64,000 nt of DNA from an uncultured Bacteroidales bacterium (GCA_902768435.1 CACXLJ010000010.1:1-64000), one strand, 5' to 3'. Shown: positions 8,370 to 17,566, numbered from the stretch's first letter. Program-made: numbers and translations. Notes: generated from the sequence alone by a model not told the origin.

Positions 8370-9242
8370 TTACATCAAAGAGCCAACTATCGCAATAATC
8401 ACTACCACTGCAATGATCAGAATCAAATAGGTGAGTATCAGCAGGAAGGAAATGAGCAAGATTCTCCACACGACCGACCATGTCTTGAGACCATAAAGTT
8501 GCCGGTAGTCATAGACAAGCATGATAAGCACCAGCCAGAAGGGGACCATGTAGGGATACACGAAAATGTCAGAAAGACTCTGTGTGATGAGAATCAGGAC
8601 AATCGTGATGATGTGGAACTGGCAGTTGATGTAGATTTGCGAGAAGAATGTCTCCACAAGATTCAGTTTCGATTTCTTCTTGAACACAAGCCATGTGATG
8701 AGCACAACCAGCACATTTTGCAAGATGATCGTGTAGAGCAGATGCTCATTCAAGAACTTGATAGCTGCCTGCAGATAGGCTAACAATTGTTTTGTATTGG
8801 CACTCAGCTCTGATTCTATGCTTTTAAACGATAAGCCCGACCCTTGATAGTTGATATCGAAACACCATGCCAGGAAAATGATGAAGATGGTGAACACCGC
8901 AAGCATCTTGAAGGGCGGGAAATAGCTCAAACTATGCCCGTTGAGGTAGTCTTGAATCATGTAGCCGGGTCGCCAGAAGAGGTCGCGAATGGTGCGCACC
9001 ATGGGGCGGTTTCCCAACCCCCAGATGTCAAGGAAATTGAGGCAAAGCCGCTTGAAGGTGAGCCGTTGCCAACTGGCCACCTTGCCGCACTGCGGGCAGT
9101 AGTTGCCCTGGAACTGTGTGCCGCAATGTTGGCAGGTGTGCTCTTCCTGCGACGATTGCGGAGCATAGCTGACGCGGCGTTTTTTTCGCTCTATCCAGCG
9201 AAAGCGTACCTGGAGCCGATGTATCCTTTGTTTCAGTGTCAT
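8370..9242 (-). CDS. DUF3667 membrane protein with N-terminal zinc ribbon
   Basis: 290 residues. A zinc-ribbon motif (CQHCGTQFQGNYCPQCG, about residues 36-52) is followed by the conserved DUF3667 stretch RTIRDLFWRPGYMIQDYLNG and four to five membrane helices. The molecular role of DUF3667 proteins is unknown; they are common in Bacteroidota. It sits 3 nt after the ABC permease and 12 nt before the MBOAT gene, so it probably serves the same export or surface-modification pathway. Confidence 0.85.
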   Translation of the reverse strand: MTLKQRIHRLQVRFRWIERKKRRVSYAPQSSQEEHTCQHCGTQFQGNYCPQCGKVASWQRLTFKRLCLNFLDIWGLGNRPMVRTIRDLFWRPGYMIQDYLNGHSLSYFPPFKMLAVFTIFIIFLAWCFDINYQGSGLSFKSIESELSANTKQLLAYLQAAIKFLNEHLLYTIILQNVLVVLITWLVFKKKSKLNLVETFFSQIYINCQFHIITIVLILITQSLSDIFVYPYMVPFWLVLIMLVYDYRQLYGLKTWSVVWRILLISFLLILTYLILIIAVVVIIAIVGSLM

Positions 9243-9245
9243 AGC

Positions 9246-10439
9246 TTAATCTTGAATCCAGAGCGATTTTATTTTGCGTCTGATGGCCCACACATTGCCT
9301 GCCGTGATGGCGCCCATGATCACCACCGCCACAATCAGGGCGGGGACGATGGAGCCGCCCTTGGTGCCCATCTCGCGCAGCATGGGCATGTAGCAGCTGC
9401 GTGCCAGCAGCATGAGCACAATCGAGGCGACGAGCACTGCCACATTGATGAAGAACACCATCTTCACATAGGGTTTTGACACCTGTGCAGGCGAGTAGCC
9501 GAGCAAGAGCAGGTCTTGCAGTTTCTTGGTGTTCTTCTGCAGCAGCAGGTAGATGCTGAGCATGAGCACGAAGAACGAGAGCAGACTGATGAGCACACCT
9601 ATCACGATGACGATGATGATGACGAGGGTGAGCAGATAGTAGGTCTTGCTCGACGCCATCTTGTCGCCGGCAATCATGTATTTGTGTGCATCCATATAGG
9701 ACTGAATCTTGGGGTCGCCCGGGCGGTTCACCTCGATGATGAGTCGCAGCGGCTGCTGCACCTCGCCGGTGCCATAGCGGGCATTGGCCCACCGCATGAA
9801 CTCGTCGGGCACGATGATGGTGTTCAGGCGGTTAGAGAAGCCCACAATGCGGCCGCCCATCATGTCGTAGTGTCCGTTGCCCGACAGGTTGAAGTTGAGC
9901 GGCACGCTGCTCACCTCGCCTTCGCTCACCTTTGGCATGCCCTGCGTGGCGGCAAACCCGAAGTTGTAGAGCGACAGGTACTCGCGCGACATGATTACAG
10001 GCACCTGCGGCCTTTGCGGGTTGAAGTGCCACGAGGTGGAGTCGACATCGAGGAACGAGTTGGGAATCGACTCGAAGAAGAACATGGTGCGAATCATGGG
10101 GCTTGACCCGCCTCCTATCGCAGCCACCACGCTGAATTTGCTGCTGGTGAAGCGGCCCACTTTGCGGCACCATGGCTGCTGCTCGATGTCGGCAATGTCT
10201 TCGTCGCTGAATTCGGCACTGGTGCCCATGATGGCGCCCGCGCTGGAGATGTTGCGGGTGATGATTATATAGTCTTTGCGAATAAAACTCTCTTCGTCGT
10301 TGAAGATGGGCAGCACATCGTTATAGAATTGCACGGCCAAAATCACGATGGTGAGCCCTATGAGATTGGCTATCGAGAAGCCTATGAGCTGCGAGGTGCT
10401 GATGTGCTTGCGCAGCAGTTTCCACATGAGTCCTTTCAT
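9246..10439 (-). CDS. FtsX/MacB-like ABC transporter permease
   Basis: 397 residues. One N-terminal helix (about 18-40) is followed by a large periplasmic domain of about 230 residues and three C-terminal helices (about 280-310, 325-350, 368-388), the layout of type VII (MacB/LolC/FtsX) ABC proteins. These systems do not carry solutes through a channel; they use ATP to move a periplasmic domain in lipoprotein, toxin or envelope work. The start overlaps the ATPase gene by 4 nt, so the two form a unit. Confidence 0.85.
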   Translation of the reverse strand: MKGLMWKLLRKHISTSQLIGFSIANLIGLTIVILAVQFYNDVLPIFNDEESFIRKDYIIITRNISSAGAIMGTSAEFSDEDIADIEQQPWCRKVGRFTSSKFSVVAAIGGGSSPMIRTMFFFESIPNSFLDVDSTSWHFNPQRPQVPVIMSREYLSLYNFGFAATQGMPKVSEGEVSSVPLNFNLSGNGHYDMMGGRIVGFSNRLNTIIVPDEFMRWANARYGTGEVQQPLRLIIEVNRPGDPKIQSYMDAHKYMIAGDKMASSKTYYLLTLVIIIVIVIGVLISLLSFFVLMLSIYLLLQKNTKKLQDLLLLGYSPAQVSKPYVKMVFFINVAVLVASIVLMLLARSCYMPMLREMGTKGGSIVPALIVAVVIMGAITAGNVWAIRRKIKSLWIQD

Positions 10440-11080
10440 AGCTTGAATTCTTTATCGACATTAATCTTCACATTATTGCCCACCGAGGTGCTTATGATAC
10501 CGGCGCCCTGACGCTGAGCCTCTTCCTGTACCAGTTGCGCCACAATGCGGTTGTTGGTCTCGTCAAGGTGGCTCACCGGCTCGTCGAGCAAGATGAAGTC
10601 GCACGGCTGGCATAGGGTGCGAATGATAGCCACGCGCTGCTGCTGCCCTATCGACAGCTTTGCCACGGGACTGTTCACCTTGTCGGCGATGCCCAGCGCC
10701 TCGAACAGGGGCAGTATCTCAGCCTCGGTCTTGAAGTGGGTGAGCTGGTTCTTGAGTTGGATGTTCTCCAACGCCGTGAGTTCGGGGAACAGGCGCATGT
10801 CCTGGGGCAGATAGGCGATTTGGCGCTTGCGCACCTCGCACCACTGGGGCACCGTGATCGAGCGTATGTCCTGTCCGTCGAACAGGAACTGGCCCGAGTA
10901 GTCCACGCGGTAGCCATAGATGTAGCTGCACATCGACGACTTGCCCGTGCCGCTCTCGGCCGAGATAAGGTAGTGCTTGCCCTTCTCGAAGGTGAGGTTC
11001 TGGAGCCACACTTCGCTCTCGTTCTTTTCCCTGCCGGCAAACACGGCCGGCAGCGTATTTCTCAGTTCAATCGTGTTCAT
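10436..11080 (-). CDS. ABC transporter ATP-binding protein
   Basis: 214 residues with all ATPase motifs: Walker A ESGTGKSS (about 41-48), Q-loop LPQD, signature LSIGQQQR, Walker B FILLDEP and the switch His nearby in EPVSHLDE. It pairs with the permease that follows with a 4-nt overlap. It is the first gene of a five-gene minus-strand operon. The size and the short linker agree with LolD/MacB-type ATPases. Cargo unknown. Confidence 0.9.
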   Translation of the reverse strand: MNTIELRNTLPAVFAGREKNESEVWLQNLTFEKGKHYLISAESGTGKSSMCSYIYGYRVDYSGQFLFDGQDIRSITVPQWCEVRKRQIAYLPQDMRLFPELTALENIQLKNQLTHFKTEAEILPLFEALGIADKVNSPVAKLSIGQQQRVAIIRTLCQPCDFILLDEPVSHLDETNNRIVAQLVQEEAQRQGAGIISTSVGNNVKINVDKEFKL

Positions 11081-11109
11081 GAAAATGAATGTAATTCAAT
11101 TAGCAGTTG

Positions 11110-11117
11110 CAAAGATA
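11110..11117 (-). promoter_or_regulatory. -7 box for the ABC-MBOAT operon
   Basis: Minus strand TATCTTTG followed by C, 29 nt before the ATPase start. It is the only good promoter match seen for the five-gene operon 11080-5871. Confidence 0.6.
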
Positions 11118-11299
11118 ATAAAAAGATTATTGCAGTGCGACAAAACCCAAAACAAATCAGGTTTTTTGCTCGCCCTTGCTATCGCTACGGAGCTAAGGGA
11201 GTTGAGGAGTGGCTGACGCGATGGTGATTTGACAGTCAGACAATTGATGACTATTAATTGACAATTATTTTTATTCATGACAATTGTAGCAAGAGCTAC

Positions 11300-11328
11300 A
11301 GAGGGGCGGCAAGTGATGCCGTCCCTCT
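11300..11328 (+). terminator. hairpin terminator-like structure
   Basis: agaggggcggca pairs with tgccgtccctct, one mismatch, followed on the plus strand by ctttattttc. The T-rich tail is on the plus strand although no plus-strand gene precedes it; on the minus strand it could still help end the 13130-11439 transcript. Confidence 0.45.
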
Positions 11329-11438
11329 GCTTTATTTTCTATATTAATCAGATTAATCCGTAGCTGAGTTTCTCAACCCTAAACCCTAAACGCTAAACCC
11401 GAGCGCAGCGAGATCAGGTCTCGGCGATGAGATTTGCA

Positions 11439-13130
11439 CTATGGTGCGGGGAAGAGGACTTGCGGGAGTTTGCTTTGGGGGTCGCGAAGGGAGCGGGGCA
11501 TGATGTTGACGACGGGCGAGAGCGTCCGGCCAGAGTTCTTCACCTTCCACCTGCCTGATTGCTGCTGCAGCGACAAGTTGGCGGGCAGACGCGCAATGCT
11601 GTCGGTCTGGAGCCCGAGCAGCAACGGTCCCGCCAACGCCCTGCGGCAAGCCAGCGCCGGCAATGTCTCGACATGGGCACTGTCGGCAAACTCCATGTTC
11701 ACCACACCATAATCGACAAACACCGTGCGGAATGTGAGATAACCCGACGCATCGACCACAGCCGCATCGAGCTGTGGGTTCACAACTGTGTCGGGTTCCT
11801 CGCTAACCTTGAATTTCACATCCTTGAGCCAGTGTGGGATGAAGACTTTCCATGTGAGTTCGTCCTCGGGTGCCTTGAGCATCATGAGCGACATGGACCT
11901 TTCGTCGGCCGGATAGGTCGACGACTGAATCATGGAGAAACTCTTTGCTCCCCTGAAGCCCGACACTGCGGTGGTGAAGTAGTTGATGTAAACTGTGTCG
12001 TTGCTCATGGCTGCCCACATGCGGTCGTAGTTTGCCAGCGCCTCGGCCCCTTGCGACAGGCTCTCGACAGGCGATTGCGGCATGGCACGCAAGAAAGGAT
12101 TGGAGGCAGTGGGAACATTGTGAGGCACCAGACTGCCGTTGCTCGACTGCATGGTGACAAAGGCATTGCAATAGATGAGCTGGAGCAATTCCAGGTATCG
12201 GGTATCGCCGCTGAAGCGCCACAGGTCGTTGGCGAGCATGAAGGCGTCGGCAGTGGCCGAGACCGATGTCACGCTGTCGCATGCGGCAATCTCAAAACTT
12301 GCCGTGAGTTTTTCCTGCACGAGGCGGTCGAAACGCTGCTGCACCCAGGTAGCCAACTTCGCGTCGGCGGTTATCTCGGCCCAGCGCAGCTGTGCCCGCA
12401 ACGCAGCCGTGAGGTAATGCACAGGCAACTTGGGCGACGGCTCTTGCGCACGGCGCACGAGCACATCGACAACCGGCACGAGCGAACTGTCGTTGAGCAC
12501 CTCATAGGCCTGCACCAGTCCGCCAATCGCCTCGAGCAGTTCACCGCGCTGCTGCGAGAAACGCCATCCCCTACCCTTGCGGTCCCAGAACTTGAGTTTA
12601 GACCATAGCGAGGTGCGGGGCGACAGGGTGTAGCGCTTGAGCCCCTTGATGTTCTGGGCAAACATGCGATGGGCAAGCTGGCTAATGCGCTGCTTCAGCG
12701 AGTCGGAACGATGATACCTGTAATAGCCACACAAGGCCTTTAGCAGCAAGCCGTTGCAAGCCAGTTGACCTTCGTCGAGTTTCGACCCCGCTGGCGCGCC
12801 CCAATAGCCATGCCCGTTGAACTGGGCGGTGAAGCCCGACATGAGCGAATCGAGTTCGGCCGGATGCTCGCCGAGCGCCATAGCCTCGATGCTCAGCGCA
12901 TGCGCCACCCGTGCTGCCTCGGCCACACAGTGGGCATCGCCGGGATGCGACTTGACCGAATCGGCCAACGAGGGAGCCGCCTGCTTGAGGAAATCGTAAC
13001 TCATAACTACCCGTTTCTTGCTCTCGCCGCCAAGACGCACCTGCTTGAATGAGGGATTGCGCGGCCACTGCTGCGACACGGACATGAACGGCAACAGGCT
13101 GCAAACCATATAGAGTAGAAATTTTTTCAT
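11439..13130 (-). CDS. secreted GH127-like (DUF1680) protein
   Basis: Start taken at 13130 (563 residues) because a Lys-Lys signal peptide begins there ([20 protein letters not shown]) and a -7 box lies upstream. The all-helical barrel regions [20 protein letters not shown] and [20 protein letters not shown], then DTVYINYF, match the layout of GH127 beta-L-arabinofuranosidases. In that family the middle motif normally carries a Cys-Cys pair that helps bind zinc and act as nucleophile; here I see Leu-Ser instead. It may use another mechanism or be non-catalytic. Single gene. Confidence 0.65.
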   Translation of the reverse strand: MKKFLLYMVCSLLPFMSVSQQWPRNPSFKQVRLGGESKKRVVMSYDFLKQAAPSLADSVKSHPGDAHCVAEAARVAHALSIEAMALGEHPAELDSLMSGFTAQFNGHGYWGAPAGSKLDEGQLACNGLLLKALCGYYRYHRSDSLKQRISQLAHRMFAQNIKGLKRYTLSPRTSLWSKLKFWDRKGRGWRFSQQRGELLEAIGGLVQAYEVLNDSSLVPVVDVLVRRAQEPSPKLPVHYLTAALRAQLRWAEITADAKLATWVQQRFDRLVQEKLTASFEIAACDSVTSVSATADAFMLANDLWRFSGDTRYLELLQLIYCNAFVTMQSSNGSLVPHNVPTASNPFLRAMPQSPVESLSQGAEALANYDRMWAAMSNDTVYINYFTTAVSGFRGAKSFSMIQSSTYPADERSMSLMMLKAPEDELTWKVFIPHWLKDVKFKVSEEPDTVVNPQLDAAVVDASGYLTFRTVFVDYGVVNMEFADSAHVETLPALACRRALAGPLLLGLQTDSIARLPANLSLQQQSGRWKVKNSGRTLSPVVNIMPRSLRDPQSKLPQVLFPAP

Positions 13131-13154
13131 GACATCTCGCACCTTAATGCACCA

Positions 13155-13162
13155 CAAAGATA
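13155..13162 (-). promoter_or_regulatory. -7 box for the GH127-like gene
   Basis: Minus strand TATCTTTG, 24 nt before the chosen ATG at 13130. A start further upstream at 13157 would fall within this box, which supports the shorter protein. Confidence 0.6.
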
Positions 13163-13183
13163 GTGAAAAATCAAATTTATTCG

Positions 13184-13191
13184 TAATTTTG
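13184..13191 (+). promoter_or_regulatory. -7 box for trmD
   Basis: TAATTTTG followed by C, 30 nt before the ATG at 13222, divergent from the box at 13155-13162. Confidence 0.6.
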
Positions 13192-13221
13192 CATACTCAA
13201 AGAGACACAAATCCCCTGCTC

Positions 13222-13908
13222 ATGACCGAAAAAATGAGAATTGACATACTGAGCGTGATGCCTGAGGCGCTTGACTCGCCCCTGCACTGCTCCATTTTGC
13301 AACGCGCGCAAGACAAGGGCCTGGTAGAAATCTATGTGCACAACCTGCGCGACTGGTCGACCCGCAAGCACCGCAAGGTTGACGACTACCCCTTTAGCGG
13401 CGAAGCCGGCATGGTGATGCAGATTGAGCCCGTGTACCGCTGCATCGAGGAACTCAAGGCGCAGCGCGACTACGACGAGGTGATTTTCACCTCGCCCGAC
13501 GGCGACCTGCTCGACCAGCCCATGGCCAACGCGCTCTCGCTCAAGCAGAACCTGATTATCCTGTGCGGCCACTACAAGGGGGTTGACTTCCGCATTCGCG
13601 AGCACCTGATTACCAAAGAAATCTCGATTGGCAACTATGTGCTCACCGGTGGTGAACTGCCTGCCGCCGTGATTGCCGACGCCATTGTGCGGCTCATTCC
13701 AGGTGCCATAGGCGACGAGCAGAGCGCGCTCAACGACTCGTTCCAGGACAACCTGCTCGAGGCACCCGTCTATACCCGCCCAGCCGAGTTCAACGGCTGG
13801 AAGGTGCCCGATGTGCTGCTCAGCGGCAACTTCGCCAAAATTGAGGAGTGGAAAATGGAGCAGGCTCTGAAACGGACCCGCAAACTGAGACCCGATTTGT
13901 TAAAATAA
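13222..13908 (+). CDS. trmD: tRNA (guanine-N1-)-methyltransferase
   Basis: Start chosen at 13222 (228 residues), downstream of the -7 box; 13234 ([10 protein letters not shown]) is also possible and fits the family N-terminus. SPOUT knot motifs are present: [13 protein letters not shown] and [15 protein letters not shown], followed by DAIVRLIPG. TrmD methylates G37 of tRNAs reading CNN codons and prevents frameshifting; it works as a dimer. Here it leads a small cluster with a DivIC-like and a membrane protein. The frame open from 13129 is not credible because it crosses the promoter. Confidence 0.95.
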   Translation: MTEKMRIDILSVMPEALDSPLHCSILQRAQDKGLVEIYVHNLRDWSTRKHRKVDDYPFSGEAGMVMQIEPVYRCIEELKAQRDYDEVIFTSPDGDLLDQPMANALSLKQNLIILCGHYKGVDFRIREHLITKEISIGNYVLTGGELPAAVIADAIVRLIPGAIGDEQSALNDSFQDNLLEAPVYTRPAEFNGWKVPDVLLSGNFAKIEEWKMEQALKRTRKLRPDLLK

Positions 13909-14010
13909 TTTATTGTTTGCGCATTTGCTCGCACAAGTGAAATTTTCTTGCTATCTTCACGCTCCCAAATCAAAAAATCAAGAATCACCTCATCGCAATC
14001 TCATAGAGTT

Positions 14011-14328
14011 ATGAATATCTTCGGCAAAACCTTCAATCGACCCAAATGGGTGCCCAAGTGGCTGAACATACCGCTTGTTGTCTTCATTGTGTTCATCGCA
14101 AGCCTCCTGTTTCTCAACAAGGAGTATAATTTCATGAACATCATCAAATACAAGAAAGAAATCAAGGCACTCAAGGCCGAAATCAAGGCCAACGAAGACT
14201 CGGCCCTGAGCTATGAGAAAAAGGTTCAGGAACTGAACACCGACCTCGCCTCGCAAGAACGCGTGGTGCGCGAGAACTATGGCATGAAACGCCTGAACGA
14301 AGAGGTATATATCACCAATATCCCCTAA
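14011..14328 (+). CDS. septum formation initiator (DivIC/FtsB-like)
   Basis: 105 residues from the ATG at 14011. A short basic cytoplasmic head is followed by one membrane helix (about 20-38) and a charged coiled coil (about 48-90, KEIKALKAEIKANE and so on), then ENYGMKRLNEEVY, the conserved tail of FtsB/DivIC proteins. These act in the FtsQ-FtsB-FtsL complex that triggers septal wall synthesis. It lies about 100 nt after trmD and 21 nt before the next gene. A frame extending further upstream lacks family similarity. Confidence 0.85.
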   Translation: MNIFGKTFNRPKWVPKWLNIPLVVFIVFIASLLFLNKEYNFMNIIKYKKEIKALKAEIKANEDSALSYEKKVQELNTDLASQERVVRENYGMKRLNEEVYITNIP

Positions 14329-14349
14329 CTGCAAGTTACCACCATCACT

Positions 14350-14736
14350 ATGGTTTCGAAAGAAAAACAATCACGCATCCAGAACATCATGCTCACAGTG
14401 GCCATGCTCATACTGCTGGTGACAGCCGTATTGTCCCTGTTTAATGTGCATTGGGAATACACAAAATACATCTTTGCCTTTGGCGCCGTGCTGGCGCTTG
14501 CCGAGCGACTCACCGAGCGCTACCAGGGCAACAACCTGCGCATCAAGCGTCTGTATCGCATGGGCAAGATTTCGGCACTCTTCTATTGCGTGTCGGCCTT
14601 TTTCCTGCTCTACCCGGGTGTGAGCGGGCAAAACTGGCTGCCGTTCCTCATGGCCGGCGCCGTGCTGCACATCTATGCCACCTACGCCGTGGAGCATGAG
14701 ATGAAAAAGGAGGAGAAAAACGCTGAAAAAGAGTGA
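14350..14736 (+). CDS. four-helix membrane protein, unknown function
   Basis: 128 residues with about four hydrophobic helices (residues 13-29, 35-50, 74-88, 95-112) and a highly charged tail rich in Glu and Lys. It follows the DivIC-like gene by 21 nt and is probably in the same transcript. It is a typical conserved Bacteroidales hypothetical; no catalytic motif visible. Position suggests, but does not prove, a link with division. Confidence 0.75.
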   Translation: MVSKEKQSRIQNIMLTVAMLILLVTAVLSLFNVHWEYTKYIFAFGAVLALAERLTERYQGNNLRIKRLYRMGKISALFYCVSAFFLLYPGVSGQNWLPFLMAGAVLHIYATYAVEHEMKKEEKNAEKE

Positions 14737-14859
14737 TTTTTTCTTGCTTCACACAAGTCCTGATGGCCGCATCGGGTTAAAATGCTCTAATTTGCAGTGC
14801 CTGCACTTTGAAAAATGCTAAAATATGTGGAATATCGGGATTAATTCAACTCGATTTAT

Positions 14860-14867
14860 TAATTTTG
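14860..14867 (+). promoter_or_regulatory. -7 box for coaX
   Basis: TAATTTTG followed by C ends only 7 nt before the coaX ATG at 14875. With the usual distance to the start site, the mRNA would have almost no leader. Confidence 0.55.
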
Positions 14868-14874
14868 CAAGTTA

Positions 14875-15615
14875 ATGAAACGGAGCCTAATAATTGATAT
14901 GGGCAATTCAAGCACCAAACTCGCTGTGTACAGCGATGGTGTCTTGACGCACCGGCAGCGCACTGACAAAGTCACTCGCGAACTGCTTGCGTCCATTATC
15001 GAGGCTCACGGCATTGACGAGGGTATCTTGTCGAGCGTAGCGCGCAACGACTATAGCATTGACGACTACCTGCAGCAGCACCTGCAGCGCTACATGCGGT
15101 TGAGCCACAGCACACCGCTGCCCATAGGACTGCACTACGCCACGCCGCACACCCTGGGCTGCGACCGCATTGCCACAGCAGTGGCCGCATGGGAACTGAA
15201 CCCCAATGCAGCGTCGCTGGTGGTTGATGCCGGCACAGCGGCCACCATCGATGTGGTAGATGCCCAAGGCAACTTTGCCGGCGGCAACATCGTGGCAGGC
15301 GTCACCACACGGCTCAAGGCGCTGAACCACTACACCAGCGCCCTGCCTCTGGTCGAAACCGAGGGCGACACGCCCCAGTGGGGCTACAACACGGTGACTG
15401 CGCTGCGCAGTGGTGCCATTTTGGGACTGGTGGCCGAGATCGAGGCAAGCGCCTCGCGCGTCAAAGCCAAGTTGGGATGTGAACAGGTAACCATATTCCT
15501 CACTGGTGGCGACGGTCCCCTGCTGGCCAAGCACATGCAGGCCGAAACACGGCTGGAAAACGATTTATTGACAAACGGATTATACAGAATTTTAAGATAT
15601 AATGAAGGCTTATAA
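14875..15615 (+). CDS. coaX: type III pantothenate kinase
   Basis: 246 residues. The ASKHA phosphate loop IIDMGNSSTKLAV is at the N-terminus (Asp8), then GCDRIATAVAAW and LVVDAGTAATIDVV, the three marks of CoaX. It phosphorylates pantothenate in the first step of coenzyme A synthesis, is not feedback-inhibited by CoA, and needs a monovalent cation. The end overlaps the following outer-membrane protein gene by 14 nt, so the two are coupled. Confidence 0.95.
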   Translation: MKRSLIIDMGNSSTKLAVYSDGVLTHRQRTDKVTRELLASIIEAHGIDEGILSSVARNDYSIDDYLQQHLQRYMRLSHSTPLPIGLHYATPHTLGCDRIATAVAAWELNPNAASLVVDAGTAATIDVVDAQGNFAGGNIVAGVTTRLKALNHYTSALPLVETEGDTPQWGYNTVTALRSGAILGLVAEIEASASRVKAKLGCEQVTIFLTGGDGPLLAKHMQAETRLENDLLTNGLYRILRYNEGL

Positions 15616-16852
15616 TAAACTTTTGATTACGGCGCTCACCGCACTGACAGGCCTCGCTGGCGCACAGGCGCAAGGAATTGCCACAACGCCCTATTCACGC
15701 ACCGGTTACGGCATGCTCGGCGAGAATGCAACAGGTATACAGCGCCACATGGGTGGAGTGGGTATCGCCTCACAGAACGGACGACAGATTAATGTCATGA
15801 ACCCCGCTTCGTATTCACAGACCGACTCGCTCACCTTCATGTGGGACATTGGCGTGGGGCTGTCGAACTCGTGGTCCAACGAACCGTCGACCGGCAAGAC
15901 CGGCCACAGCTTTGGTGGCGGACTTGACTACATCACATCGGCATTCCGCATTGCCAACCACCTGGGCGCCTCGTTTGGCCTTGTGCCCTATTCATCGGTG
16001 GGATACAGTTTCGGCAAGAAAATCGACAACGGCAAAGAAACGCACATGGGCGAAGGCTCGCTCTCAGAACTCTATCTGGGTGCCGGCTGGCAACCCTTCA
16101 AGAACTTCTCGCTGGGTGCCAACTTCTCATACCTGTTCGGAACCATTACCAACGACACCTATATCACTTCAAACACCGACAACCTGTTTCAGCGCACAAT
16201 AGAGGTGCGCGACTGGAATGTGCATGTGGGTGCACAATACGGCATCAACCTCAACAAGGAAGACCGCATCGTGATAGGTGCCACCTTCTCGCCCAAGAAA
16301 TCGTTCCACGGACACACCTGGGGCACCTACTACGACACCCAGGCCACCAAGCAAGACACCGTGCAATACACCTCGCTCAAGGGCGGCTACGAGATGCCTA
16401 ACACCATTGGAGCCGGTATCAGCTTCACGCATGGCACCAAGTTCTTTGGCGAAATCGACTTCACCTATCAAGACTGGTCAAAGGCCAAATATGTGCCCAT
16501 GAAGAGTTTCGAGCCCGCCGACATCAAATTTAACGACCGCTGGAAAGTGGCAGCAGGCGTGCAATATGTGCCCAACTCGCGAGGCAGCTATATGAAGCGT
16601 GTAGCCTATCGCCTGGGTGCCTACTACAACAACGACTACCAGAATGTGCAGGGCAATCAGGTGCGCGACTATGGCGTGACGCTGGGTTTCAGTTTCCCCG
16701 CGCTGGGTGTCGACAAGACGCTCGTCAATCTGGGCCTCGAATGGAAGCACCGCTACACTGCCCCCACCAACCTGATCAAGGAGAACTACCTCAACATCAC
16801 CTTGAGTGTCACCTTCAACGAGATGTGGTTCTGGAAAAACAAAATCAGATAA
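15602..16852 (+). CDS. outer-membrane beta-barrel protein (FadL/OmpP1-like)
   Basis: 416 residues with a signal peptide cut after AGAQAQ. The mature start GIATTPYSRTGYGM and GGVGIASQNGRQINVMNPAS are typical of Bacteroidota porin families related to FadL-like channels: an N-terminal plug followed by alternating aromatic strands. The end, LSVTFNEMWFWKNKIR, is a beta-strand-like C-terminus. It lies between coaX and lptC in one tight cluster. The carried substrate is unknown; the name is by fold, not function. Confidence 0.75.
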   Translation: MKAYNKLLITALTALTGLAGAQAQGIATTPYSRTGYGMLGENATGIQRHMGGVGIASQNGRQINVMNPASYSQTDSLTFMWDIGVGLSNSWSNEPSTGKTGHSFGGGLDYITSAFRIANHLGASFGLVPYSSVGYSFGKKIDNGKETHMGEGSLSELYLGAGWQPFKNFSLGANFSYLFGTITNDTYITSNTDNLFQRTIEVRDWNVHVGAQYGINLNKEDRIVIGATFSPKKSFHGHTWGTYYDTQATKQDTVQYTSLKGGYEMPNTIGAGISFTHGTKFFGEIDFTYQDWSKAKYVPMKSFEPADIKFNDRWKVAAGVQYVPNSRGSYMKRVAYRLGAYYNNDYQNVQGNQVRDYGVTLGFSFPALGVDKTLVNLGLEWKHRYTAPTNLIKENYLNITLSVTFNEMWFWKNKIR

Positions 16853-16883
16853 TCGTCAACCCGTCTTGAGCATCAACATCGCG

Positions 16884-17444
16884 ATGAGCCGATTCATCAC
16901 ATTGAGCATTACCTTGCTATGCCTCGTGCTTGCCTCGTGCAAAGACGAGGTGCAGAATGTCGTGGACCGAGAAACCGACCCCGAGAAGGTTCCCACGATG
17001 TCGACACGCGATGTGCAGACGCTCATCAGCGATGACGGAAAGACCCGCTACCGCATCAACGCCAAGGTGTGGCTCATGTATGAGGAGGCAAAGCGCCCCC
17101 ACTGGATTTTTCCCGACGGCGTGGTTGCCGAGGAACTTGACGAGAACTACAGCACCAAGTCGTCGATCATTTGCGACTCGGCCTACTACGACGAGATTGC
17201 CAAGGTGTGGAGCCTGGTGGGCAATGTGCGCGTGAACAATGCGCAAGGCGACAAAATCCTCACCGACAACATGATTTGGGACCAGAACAAGCACAAACTG
17301 TTTTCAGAGGCATTTATCCACATCGAGAAGACGGGGCGCGTGATCGAGGGCTACGGCTATGAGAGCGACGAGGGCCTGGTCAACTACACGCTGCGCAATG
17401 TAGAGGCCATCTTCCCGTTCGACGACTCCCGTTTCTCGCACTAA
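16884..17444 (+). CDS. lptC: LPS export protein LptC
   Basis: Start set at 16884 (186 residues) so the protein begins with a lipoprotein signal, MSRFITLSITLLCLVLASC. The rest is the LptC beta-jellyroll: PHWIFPDGVVAEELDE, a short SIICDSAYYDEIAKVWSL and NVRVNNAQGDKILTDNMIWD, close to OstA/LptA-like repeats. LptC takes lipopolysaccharide from LptBFG at the inner membrane and hands it to LptA. A lipid-anchored form in place of the membrane helix of E. coli is common in Bacteroidota. It follows the barrel protein by 31 nt. Confidence 0.88.
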   Translation: MSRFITLSITLLCLVLASCKDEVQNVVDRETDPEKVPTMSTRDVQTLISDDGKTRYRINAKVWLMYEEAKRPHWIFPDGVVAEELDENYSTKSSIICDSAYYDEIAKVWSLVGNVRVNNAQGDKILTDNMIWDQNKHKLFSEAFIHIEKTGRVIEGYGYESDEGLVNYTLRNVEAIFPFDDSRFSH

Positions 17445-17526
17445 TACTCGCCTCACATACTTGCAATAATACTCGCATATTCGCACTAAAACTTGCACTA
17501 TTATTTCACTAATACTCGCACTAATA
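17436..17526. repeat. degenerate repeat of a taatactcgca unit
   Basis: The unit cactaatactcgc occurs at 17439-17451 and again near 17507-17519, with a variant caataatactcgca at 17464-17477 and looser copies between. The first copy includes the lptC stop codon. Confidence 0.7.
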
Positions 17527-17532
17527 CGAAAA

Positions 17533-17566
17533 AACTCTCGCCCAGGATTGAGCGAGAGTTTTTATT
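17533..17566. terminator. bidirectional terminator
   Basis: aactctcgc (17533-17541) pairs perfectly with gcgagagtt (17552-17560), with A-run before and T-run after. It separates lptC from the convergent DUF4465 gene. Confidence 0.85.

Larger units (their letters stand above)
11081..11438. other. intergenic region with repeat remnants
   Basis: 358 nt without a gene. It holds the operon promoter at 11110-11117, a stretch at about 11185-11250 with words also found at 42800-42860 (ctacggag, gaggagtggct, cagacaat-gatgac), three copies of gacaatt between 11236 and 11286, a hairpin at 11300-11328, and a telomere-like run of ctaaaccc/ctaaacgc units at 11376-11400. No coding frame looks real. Confidence 0.5.

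Noticed and set aside
17436..17526. CRISPR-like array after lptC
   Set aside because: Units are about 11-13 nt with irregular spacing and no spacers or cas genes; simple degenerate repeats.
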